From Planctomycetota bacterium (GTDB lineage Bacteria > Planctomycetota > Phycisphaerae > Sedimentisphaerales > Anaerohalosphaeraceae), in NCBI GenBank assembly GCA_019456225.1, contig VRUI01000052.1, positions 1-33,654 of the forward strand: a stretch of DNA of 33,654 nt, read 5' to 3'. Each line of letters begins with the position of its first letter. Position 1 is the first letter of the stretch. Shown here in pieces: positions 1 through 6,590 of this stretch. A model generated the notes under the pieces. That model saw nothing but the letters and a program-made list of their open reading frames with translations. It had not been told where the DNA came from and ran no database searches. A program made the position numbers and the translations under genes.

Positions 1-12
1 ATATTTCGCATT

Positions 13-39
13 AAAAGTAAAACAGGCCTTCGCAGCCTG
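13..39 (-). terminator. Possible terminator after the metallopeptidase/SUMF1 gene
   Basis: On the minus strand a short stem (CAGGC / GCCTG, 7-nt loop) is followed by TTTTACTTTT. It lies about 70 nt beyond the stop codon at 108. The stem is only 5 bp, so this is a weak intrinsic terminator call. Confidence 0.35.
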
Positions 40-107
40 ATAAATTAACCAACTTTTTGGGAGTTGAACCTCTTTTTGTTCTTTTAGCGTCAGGGGTTCA
101 CTTGCGT

Positions 108-1868
108 TTATTTTGATTTCGTTGGAATGGTGCAGACTACGCGGAACCCGATGTCGTCGCAAGCTCCGTCGCCCCTGGATCGGACCGCCGAGCGACAGGC
201 CCCGGGATAGCTGCGGTAGGACCCGCCCCGAACAACTCGGGCGGTCCCTTTCGACGGTCCCCTGGGGTCGCTTTTCGGACCATCGCCGTATGGTGCGTAC
301 ATGTCGGCGCACCATTCGCTGAGATTTCCGTGCATGTCGTACAGCCCCCATGCGTTGTTATGTGTCCTGCCGACTTGCATGGGCTTTGGGCGGTGCTTGG
401 AACTCTTGCCTTTATCGAAGGCGTAGTTGCGGTCATAGTTGGCTTGGTTGGCTGTTATTGTCGGACCAAAGCTGAACGGCGTGTCGGTTCCGGCTCGGCA
501 GGCGTATTCCCACTGGGCTTCGGTCGGTAGGGCGTAGGTGCGTTTGTCGGTTTTGGCGAGCATTTGGCAGAACTTATCGGCGTCCGGCCAGGAGATATTC
601 ACAGCGGGCATATTGTCGCCTTTTGTACCCTTTGCACCTTTTTTACCACTGACCGCGTTGTAGTACTTCTGGGTGACTTCGTGGATGGACATGTAAAACG
701 CTTTGGTCAGCGTGACTTTGTGTCGCGGATGCTCGCCAGCGAACATCTTTGGCTGGGCGTCGGGCCGGTTGGAGAGTTTCGCGACCTGGTCGGGGGTGAT
801 CTTCGAGCCCATCATGAACTCACCTGGCGGGATCAGGACGAATCGCATTCCGACGGAGTTTTCGAATGCGACCGGCGCGCCGAGGGCTTTGGCGGTCGCG
901 ATCTGCTTTATGGACACTCTTGCCCAGGGTATCTTGGCCCGGAGTTTCTTCTGATCTTCAATCGCGTAGAATTTTTCGGCGAGTCCTTCCGGCCAGCGGA
1001 ACGTCGGCGCCTTTTCGAGATTGAAGCCTTTTAAATGGGGTTCGTGTAGTCGTTTTGATATGGGCACGTAAGTCCATTTGTTTTGTGCGAATGACTCGTC
1101 GAGCAGTTTGGCTAGACCGGGCAGATATTTTTTCACATGCTCTCTGCGTTGGATGTGGATTACGTGCTCACCGTTGGGGCCGATCCTTTCGAGTGAACTT
1201 TGCCCACCGCCTGATTTCGGTCTGGTGGCCCCGTTGCAGTTGAACCAGGCCTGCACGCTCTCGGCCCAGAACTCGCTCGAATTCTTGACGCCGTATCCGC
1301 GGAACAGCCCGCTCTTGGCGGCCTTGGCGTGCAACGCATCCAGGCGCTTTTGGAATTCCTTGTCTATGCTCCTAAAGGCACTGTTTAGCCCGTGACCGAA
1401 TTCGTGGATGAAGATGTTCTCACCGGCCCAGGGGTCTCCCTTGAAGCACAGGACGTTCTCTTCACCGCAACTGATCGTACTGCCGGCCAAGCCGCGGGCG
1501 CGGTAGTCCCACCAGGGGCTCATTCCGCGGCATGCCGGAAGGGCGCTCTGCATCTCGGTATACGCCAAAACGGTAAGCAACCTGGTGTATCCGTTCAGCA
1601 CGTCCGGACGGTTGGCCAGTAGTTTCCTCGCAAGGTACGCCACCTCCTGAAGGGCTCGCATGGAGACCTTCTCCGAACCGGCGACCATTGTCCCGCCGAC
1701 CGGGACGTACTGCTTGAAGAACGGGTCCAGCTTCTTGACCCTGGCGGCGATCGAGGCGCGTTTCGCCGCGGCGTCCGGACTGGCCGCCGACACCGCGCAC
1801 GTAAAGAGCAGGCAGCATGCGGCGCATGCCAGGAACAGGCTGCTGTATCGAGAGAGTCTTGCGTCCAT
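108..1868 (-). CDS. Secreted zincin metallopeptidase fused to a SUMF1 (FGE-like) domain
   Basis: A 586-aa exported protein. Residues 1-28 form a signal peptide (basic start, long Cys/Leu/Ala core, VSA-A type cleavage). Residues about 40-260 carry HEFGH at 155-159 and a downstream EFWAE (E199/E203), the arrangement of gluzincin-like metallopeptidases in which two His and a later Glu bind zinc. Residues about 337-582 are a SUMF1/formylglycine-generating-enzyme fold (FVLIPPGEFMMGS, ALPTEAQWEYACRAG, GLYDMHGNLSEW, GFRVVC). Aligned back from GFR, the two catalytic Cys positions of true FGE read Pro and Ser, so a structural or binding role is more likely than sulfatase activation. ATG at 1868 is chosen because AAGGA lies 7 nt upstream; in-frame ATG 1883 and GTG 1898 would extend it. 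The promoter cassette at 1912-2064 points into it. Protease activity is inferred from motifs only. Confidence 0.85.
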   Translation of the reverse strand: MDARLSRYSSLFLACAACCLLFTCAVSAASPDAAAKRASIAARVKKLDPFFKQYVPVGGTMVAGSEKVSMRALQEVAYLARKLLANRPDVLNGYTRLLTVLAYTEMQSALPACRGMSPWWDYRARGLAGSTISCGEENVLCFKGDPWAGENIFIHEFGHGLNSAFRSIDKEFQKRLDALHAKAAKSGLFRGYGVKNSSEFWAESVQAWFNCNGATRPKSGGGQSSLERIGPNGEHVIHIQRREHVKKYLPGLAKLLDESFAQNKWTYVPISKRLHEPHLKGFNLEKAPTFRWPEGLAEKFYAIEDQKKLRAKIPWARVSIKQIATAKALGAPVAFENSVGMRFVLIPPGEFMMGSKITPDQVAKLSNRPDAQPKMFAGEHPRHKVTLTKAFYMSIHEVTQKYYNAVSGKKGAKGTKGDNMPAVNISWPDADKFCQMLAKTDKRTYALPTEAQWEYACRAGTDTPFSFGPTITANQANYDRNYAFDKGKSSKHRPKPMQVGRTHNNAWGLYDMHGNLSEWCADMYAPYGDGPKSDPRGPSKGTARVVRGGSYRSYPGACRSAVRSRGDGACDDIGFRVVCTIPTKSK

Positions 1869-1879
1869 TGATAGTTCCT

Positions 1880-1969
1880 TCATAATTCGGCGGGCCACTC
1901 TTCATCTTGATAACCGTTCACGGGAATTTTGAGCGTATTGAGCAACGCACTCAATGTCAAAATGCCCAT
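1880..1969 (-). other. Possible leader mini-ORF of promoter cassette copy 1 (29 aa)
   Basis: The transcribed part of the cassette holds an ATG-started frame beginning MGILTLSALLNTLKIPVNG, shared by all three cassette copies. In this copy it runs on for ten more codons and its TGA overlaps an in-frame ATG (1883) of the metallopeptidase gene. There is no convincing ribosome-binding site at its ATG. It could be a leader peptide, a relic of a coding 5' end, or chance. Confidence 0.2.
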
Positions 1970-2064
1970 TTTCGACTCGATCAAATACAAATCCCTATGC
2001 TTTTGATGAATTATAGCATATTCAAGGTGGTATGTCAATATTTGTCTCAAGCAAAGCCCTAAAT
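1912..2064 (-). repeat. Promoter/leader cassette, copy 1 of 3
   Basis: A 153-bp sequence running (minus strand) from ATTTAGGG to GTGAACGGTT. It is nearly identical to 19697-19849 (same length) and 28919-29068 (150 bp, with a 3-nt net deletion just after the -10). It contains a consensus promoter and, in the leader, overlapping inverted repeats: TTGAG/CTCAA around a 7-nt loop, and an alternative outer pairing ATTTTGA/TCAAAAT. The ends lack inverted repeats, so it is not an ordinary MITE. Its downstream edge is 43 bp from the ATG at 1868. Confidence 0.9.
2010..2038 (-). promoter_or_regulatory. Consensus sigma-70 promoter in cassette copy 1
   Basis: On the minus strand, TTGACA (2033-2038), a 17-bp spacer and TATAAT (2010-2015), with TG one base before the -10 (extended -10). 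This matches the bacterial housekeeping consensus at every hexamer position and reads toward the metallopeptidase/SUMF1 gene. Expected start is near 2003. Confidence 0.8.
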
Positions 2065-2259
2065 TTGTCCAATAATAATCGTGTTGGCAACCTCGCTGAA
2101 CAGGCGATACGATTTGTTGTTATAGACCGTTATATTACCCAGGGAACCCGCAGCGAAAACGGCAGGAACTGGAGTGAACGCATCTGGACCGTAATGGCAA
2201 CCTGTGCCAGCCAGGGCCGAAATGCATTCGATTTTATATACCAGTCTATCCAAGCTCAT
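2059..2259 (-). pseudogene. Short unidentified ORF cut by the cassette
   Basis: A 66-codon frame with GGAG just before its ATG at 2259. It ends Gly-Gln-Ile-stop, the last Ile codon and TAG being supplied by the first bases of the cassette. I do not recognise the sequence. It lies 81 nt beyond the glycosidase stop and could be the remaining 5' part of a third gene of that operon, truncated when the cassette arrived. The rest of the interval 2065-2340 shows only a hairpin at 2310-2336. Confidence 0.25.
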
Positions 2260-2309
2260 TTCTCCAATCAGCCTTTTTCATCACTACTGGGGCCATAATC
2301 CACATTTAT

Positions 2310-2336
2310 GCCCTGTGAACGGTTACAACTCAGGGC
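2310..2336 (-). terminator. Hairpin after the probable glycosidase gene
   Basis: GCCCTG and CAGGGC are separated by 15 nt, directly beyond the stop at 2341. The minus-strand 3' side has no T-run, while a GTTTT follows on the plus strand. The loop contains GTGAACGGTTA, which is also the terminal motif of the 150-bp cassette. Confidence 0.3.
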
Positions 2337-2340
2337 GTTT

Positions 2341-5310
2341 TCAGTCGGCAATCGTATCGGTGTACTCGTTCTCGACATGCTCGAAGAAGAGCCCTTGGAA
2401 CTGCCCAGGACGCAGTCCCTCGGGGAGGGTCACCTTAACGTGATATTCTGTGTCGGGACTAAGGTTTGAAATGTCTGCGTACATTCCCATGCAAGTTCGG
2501 GTTACGTAGGGATAAACGCCGTTGTAGCCTTCACGAACCTCCACCGGTTTTCCATTGATTTCAATTACTATGTCTTCCTTGCCGTACGGGATGTTACGCA
2601 CGATTTTGACGTCGTCGCTACCTCGCTTGACAGTGATTTCCTTGTCGGCGTACGGCTCGGCGATCTGTGCGTAAAGCAACAGCCGCGAGTTGTCGACCCA
2701 CGGTGCGACGCGATCATCTTCCGTATAGGGAACCGGCCACTCTGCTTTGCGCCGCCGAAGTTGATCGAAAATCCGTTTCGGAATAGTAAAGTCGCCTTCG
2801 ACCACTTGGCCATTGAAGTTGGAGTCGTAGTTGCCGATCTGTTGCGATTGCGAGAAAGGCTTTCCAGCGAAGGTAACGTTCAAGTTAACGATTTTGCCTT
2901 GCTGCTTGAAGGGGACCTCATTTCCACCTACCGTAACCGTTTTGATCCTTGCTTCCTGGCCAAGGCGGACGATCAGGTCTTTCTTTTCGCCGACAGGACC
3001 TGAAACACCCGAGAGGACCAGCTTACCATCGGCAAGTTTCGCCTTGCCCGAGGCGCCGAAGAGAACCGGGGCATCGGTCGGGTATTCGATCGGCTTGATC
3101 TTTAGCACGCAAGCGCTAGCGCCGCCCATCGTTATGGAAACTTTATCACCGTAGCTCCAGTACCCGCTGTTCGGTTTGCCGATGTTCGGGCCTTCGTTAG
3201 GATAGAGCTGCTGGACCAGGAAGGATTGTCCGCCCTCGAGTCCGATCGATGCATCAAGTTTGAACTCGGCGTTCATCTTGCGGTAATTGGGATTGAAGAG
3301 GAAGACAAAACCGCGGTCATCCTTAACCGCCGCTGTCCCATCGCAACGTCCAATCATGGGCTGCCCTATGATCGGGCGGACGTGACGCATGACATCCATA
3401 TTCTTGTCGGTGAAGTCGAGCCAGCGCCGGAAGAAGGCCTTGTCTTCCTTGGAGAAGCTCTTGAACTCGTCGCTGTCGCGGGCCGGTATATAGTTGACGA
3501 CATGGTTGAAGGGCGCCGTTGCAACCGACGAGATCAGGTTATACTTCCACCCGAGAGTATCCCAGTCGCGCGTGCGGTAATGGTCACGCCGCATAACGCG
3601 TTTGGCGTCGCTCCGCTGGGTCTGGTGCGTTATGAAGCCGGGAAGGATTTCGATCGGGCAGAAATCCCGTGTCATCAGCCGCCATGCAATGAAACGCTGC
3701 CGGGCGCCGTTGACACGATCGGTGCTCAGGTCGACAATCGCGTTGAAGCTGCCCGGCTGTTCGTCCGACATCATTGGATGGGGATAGGTCCCCGACAGCC
3801 ACGTCCAGGTACCAAAGTGGTGATACTGTTGACGACCATCCATAATGACATCGGGCATCCGCTTTCGGAGGTTTTCGAGAATCCTCCGACAACCGTACCA
3901 CTGCTGGTAGATACTCGACACGTCGCCGAGGTCCGCTTTGTAGGCGGTCCACCAGTGGTCGAAGGAATAGCCGGCACAACCTGTTGCGTCGCAGAAAGCG
4001 ACGAGACTGTCGACGTACCAATCCTGGAAACTTCGAAGGCCCGTGTCGACGGTCAGGTAGTTAGACGGTGTCTTTCCCTGCTTAGTTAGCCACTCGGTCC
4101 ACTCGGGATTCTGCATGTAGGGGAGCGACGGATAGGCATAGGCGAGCAATTTGATGTTCTTCGATTTCGCATAGCCGAGGACCTCCTTGATGTCCGTCGG
4201 GATGGCGTCTTTGCCTGGAACCCACTCGCCCTTGCGAAACTTTTGGCCGAGGTTCAACATGAGGTTGCTTTCCCACCGCCAGGCGTCGCGGCATTCCCCG
4301 AGCGGGGCTAATGTGCTGTGCGACGGGGTGTAAAGCACATACTGGCATCCCATCGCGGCCGCCTGATCGATGATGCGGCGGTATTCGACTTTGCCTTCGT
4401 CCGTGCCGAAATCGATCTGGTAGTCGTTCTCACACCAGCCGATGTGAACGCGGACACTCTTCGTTCGATCTTCCAAGAGAAACGCCCTTGCACAATCGGT
4501 GACCGCTTCGATCTCGGCCCAGTCAATGCGGTCCCCCTCGGCAAGAAACTTGTCCGGATCCTGGATGTAACGCCACTCGGGCATCATGTCCGCACGGAAC
4601 GTATTGCCGGTCAACTTGAAAGTTCCGATACACATCCGGTCAGAGCGGAAAGGCCCATCGGCGGGCTTCCATTTCATCTTCGGTTCATAGGTCAACGTCA
4701 CCGACGACTCGGCCGTCTCGGTCCGCGTGTGCGGGTTCTGGACGAGCAGGAAACAGCCCCAGGCCGCCGACTCGCCGCCGGGAGCGTCGGGCATTCGCAG
4801 CGATACGCCATAGCGATCACCGTTCAGGCGAACCGGTTCTGCGATGGTGTTGGTCAGTTGTCCGTCAAAGGGTTTGATCTTCTCGATGAAGAGTTCTTTC
4901 CCGCGAGGTCCTGTCAGGAACAACTGCTTGCTGACGAAACGCCAGCCCGTTTCCAGTTCATAGACGACCTTGACGGTATAGTCGTCGGATCGATACACAT
5001 AAGCGACCGTTGTGTCACTCTCCTTTTTCACCTTTGGCCTAATCGAGCCGCTCTCGATGATGTTGCCGTTGACGGCCAGAGAGAACTTATCGCGGGACAG
5101 ATCGATGGTCCGGTCGATCTGCTTGTCATGAATCTTTCTAATCCCTTGCCCGTCGAGCGAGACTTTCAGCAAGTCGTTTTCCAGGGTGATCATAGGGTTC
5201 GCTGCTTCAACGGTCGCAGCGAACGCCGTTGTCGCAATCAATGCTGCCAAAATTAATCTCGCTATAGTCATTAACACGATTGTAGAATTCTTTTTGATCA
5301 TGATAAACAT
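2341..5310 (-). CDS. Secreted multidomain protein, probable TIM-barrel glycoside hydrolase
   Basis: A 989-aa protein with an N-terminal signal peptide (IARLILAALIATTAFAATVEA). About residues 37-260 look like an all-beta N-terminal domain (mutarotase-like opening MITLENDLLKVSL). About 280-620 read as an alpha/beta barrel: VRVHIGWCEND, YVLYTPSHST, NIKLLAYAYPSLPY, AGYSFDHWW, PDVIMDGRQQYHHFG, then an arginine-rich DRVNGARQRF stretch. The C-terminal third is beta-rich. The Asp in SFDHWW and in VIMDGRQ sit where retaining clan-D (GH36/GH27-like) barrels place catalytic acids, but I cannot assign a GH family. ATG 5310 has AGGA close upstream; ATG 5301 is an alternative start. It follows the carbohydrate-binding-like gene by 30 nt, so the two are probably one operon acting on an extracellular polysaccharide. 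Confidence 0.7.
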   Translation of the reverse strand: MFIMIKKNSTIVLMTIARLILAALIATTAFAATVEAANPMITLENDLLKVSLDGQGIRKIHDKQIDRTIDLSRDKFSLAVNGNIIESGSIRPKVKKESDTTVAYVYRSDDYTVKVVYELETGWRFVSKQLFLTGPRGKELFIEKIKPFDGQLTNTIAEPVRLNGDRYGVSLRMPDAPGGESAAWGCFLLVQNPHTRTETAESSVTLTYEPKMKWKPADGPFRSDRMCIGTFKLTGNTFRADMMPEWRYIQDPDKFLAEGDRIDWAEIEAVTDCARAFLLEDRTKSVRVHIGWCENDYQIDFGTDEGKVEYRRIIDQAAAMGCQYVLYTPSHSTLAPLGECRDAWRWESNLMLNLGQKFRKGEWVPGKDAIPTDIKEVLGYAKSKNIKLLAYAYPSLPYMQNPEWTEWLTKQGKTPSNYLTVDTGLRSFQDWYVDSLVAFCDATGCAGYSFDHWWTAYKADLGDVSSIYQQWYGCRRILENLRKRMPDVIMDGRQQYHHFGTWTWLSGTYPHPMMSDEQPGSFNAIVDLSTDRVNGARQRFIAWRLMTRDFCPIEILPGFITHQTQRSDAKRVMRRDHYRTRDWDTLGWKYNLISSVATAPFNHVVNYIPARDSDEFKSFSKEDKAFFRRWLDFTDKNMDVMRHVRPIIGQPMIGRCDGTAAVKDDRGFVFLFNPNYRKMNAEFKLDASIGLEGGQSFLVQQLYPNEGPNIGKPNSGYWSYGDKVSITMGGASACVLKIKPIEYPTDAPVLFGASGKAKLADGKLVLSGVSGPVGEKKDLIVRLGQEARIKTVTVGGNEVPFKQQGKIVNLNVTFAGKPFSQSQQIGNYDSNFNGQVVEGDFTIPKRIFDQLRRRKAEWPVPYTEDDRVAPWVDNSRLLLYAQIAEPYADKEITVKRGSDDVKIVRNIPYGKEDIVIEINGKPVEVREGYNGVYPYVTRTCMGMYADISNLSPDTEYHVKVTLPEGLRPGQFQGLFFEHVENEYTDTIAD

Positions 5311-5340
5311 ATTTCCTTTCGTTGTTATAGCTGAAAACGC

Positions 5341-5880
5341 TTATTGTGTTTTTACAATGTCCCCACCGTCACGGGGGCTCTCTGCCGGGCCTTTATCCTT
5401 GGGCAGTTGTCCGAAGGTGGTGATGACGATCTTGTCGATCATCGCGCCATCTTCCCGCATCCAAAGGTTGATTTTGTGAAGCCCGGCGTGAGGCACCTCG
5501 AACTTCTTGCCACCCATCCATTTGTATTCTCCGGAACGGGAGGGGAAGGAGCCGATAGCAATAAGCCCGGGCGATTGCTGCATGTCGAGCCCGCCGTGGC
5601 AGGAGTCGCCGTTGGGGTTGATGCCATGTCCTCGGACGTGCATGAAGTAGGTGCCCGGTTTGTTGAACATGACGTTGTTGTCATCGCGAGCCAGCATAAA
5701 CTCGGCATGGTTGTCGATGGCGAGCAAACCGTCCGACTCGCTCTCTCCGACATAGATCATTCGCGCATCGGTCTGCTCCTCGCCAGCGTGAAATGGTTTA
5801 GGCACCGGGACCACGCCAGCAAAGGCGTGGGGTGCCGCAAAAACTAAGACTATTGCATAGAATACGGTTCTCTTCATCAT
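5341..5880 (-). CDS. Small secreted carbohydrate-binding-like protein
   Basis: A 179-aa protein with a signal peptide (cleavage near AFA-G, about residue 22). The mature part is one beta-sandwich-like domain. LDM and IAIGSFPSRSGEYKW, then a C-terminal HKINLWMREDGAMIDKIV, resemble the motif H.I..WMR.DG..IDKI.L found in carbohydrate-binding-like modules and in the C-terminal domain of GH115 enzymes. PGTYFMHVRGHG marks the middle strand. It is the first gene of an operon with the downstream probable glycosidase and has its own upstream promoter (5968-5996). Binding partner unknown; a substrate-binding accessory to the neighbouring enzyme is inferred. Confidence 0.65.
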   Translation of the reverse strand: MMKRTVFYAIVLVFAAPHAFAGVVPVPKPFHAGEEQTDARMIYVGESESDGLLAIDNHAEFMLARDDNNVMFNKPGTYFMHVRGHGINPNGDSCHGGLDMQQSPGLIAIGSFPSRSGEYKWMGGKKFEVPHAGLHKINLWMREDGAMIDKIVITTFGQLPKDKGPAESPRDGGDIVKTQ

Positions 5881-5967
5881 ATAATTTCTTTCAATTTCCT
5901 ATTTATACTGCTCCCGATTGAAAAATCCCGTATATTTCAATCAGAAAGTAATTTATGTCCGATAATT

Positions 5968-5996
5968 AGTATATATGACGGATTACACATTGTCAA
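5968..5996 (-). promoter_or_regulatory. Sigma-70-type promoter formed at the edge of the fold-back element
   Basis: Minus strand: TTGACA (5991-5996), 17 bp, TATACT (5968-5973). It reads into the carbohydrate-binding/glycosidase operon, whose first ATG is at 5880. The first two bases of the -35 hexamer belong to the outer end of the inverted repeat (5995), so the promoter is a hybrid of element and host DNA. Confidence 0.6.
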
Positions 5997-6499
5997 TGAG
6001 CCTGTTGCACAATGATTTTCGAACCCAACCGTTGGATCCGATGGCTGCCTGGGACAGATGGCTCAATTCTCTGCTTCCAATACAGCCTTAGGTATTAATA
6101 TAGTTGTAAACGCAGAGTATGCAGGTTTTATTTCCATAATGTGCGAAAAATTCGTATTTTGACTATTGTTTTGGCAGAAACAGCCTCAAAATGAAGCTGG
6201 AAAGCTTGAGTTTTTGAGGTCAATCTGGTATTCTATTGGAAAAGAGGCTTAGCGGCGTAGCGGAAAAGTCTGCTGGAATTGATAGAAAGGCCGTTTTTTT
6301 GACAATTTGGAGTTGAGTTTGCTTGAACAGTAAGAAAAAAACGAAATTTTCATAAAATATGAAATAAAACCTGCGTACTCTACGTTTAAACTAAGATAAT
6401 ATTAATGGCTGCATGAGCACGAGAAAATTGAGCCATCTCACTCAGGCAGCCATCGGATCCAACGGTTGGGTTCGAAAATCATTGTGCAACAGGCTCATT
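5995..6499. mobile_element. Fold-back element made of inverted IS66-like end fragments
   Basis: The outer ~80 bp (5995-6075) returns inverted, almost unchanged, at about 6420-6499. A second imperfect inverted pair lies inside: 6082-6155 against 6340-6408. The inner arms also match the IS66 relic at 12.96-13.11 kb: 6082-6155 equals the reverse complement of about 13035-13112, and 6265-6408 matches 12958-13100. The element therefore appears to be two copies of one IS end, head to head, with no intact ORF. It fills almost all of the gap between the divergent operons. Confidence 0.75.
6229..6264 (+). repeat. Degenerate copy of a leader motif
   Basis: The stretch with CTATTGGAAAAGAGGC and AGCGGCGTAGC resembles 6497-6533, just upstream of the HZS-alpha-like gene. 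Both carry ATTGGAAA, a GGC, then AGCGGCGTAGC with nearly the same spacing. Confidence 0.5.
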
Positions 6500-6518
6500 A
6501 TATTGGAAATAAGGCCTA

Positions 6519-6533
6519 GCGGCGTAGCTGAGC
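6519..6533 (+). promoter_or_regulatory. 15-nt upstream motif shared with the gene at 32.27 kb
   Basis: GCGGCGTAGCTGAGC lies 58 nt before the ATG at 6591. The identical 15-mer is found on the minus strand at 32326-32340, 53 nt before the ATG at 32273. A TATATTGG precedes it in both places. Role unknown; it may be the start of a shared 5' untranslated leader. Confidence 0.4.
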
Positions 6534-6590
6534 TAAGATATATAAGGATATATGGGAAATCTTAGATTGATTATTAGGAGATTCAAAATT

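Noticed and set aside
1912-2064. Cassette as a conventional MITE or IS end
   Set aside because: No terminal inverted repeats or flanking duplications. Orientation and spacing relative to genes are consistent in all three copies.
3226-5256. Plus-strand open frames (287 and 312 codons) opposite the probable glycosidase
   Set aside because: Low-complexity antisense translations without signal peptide, start context or homologous motifs.
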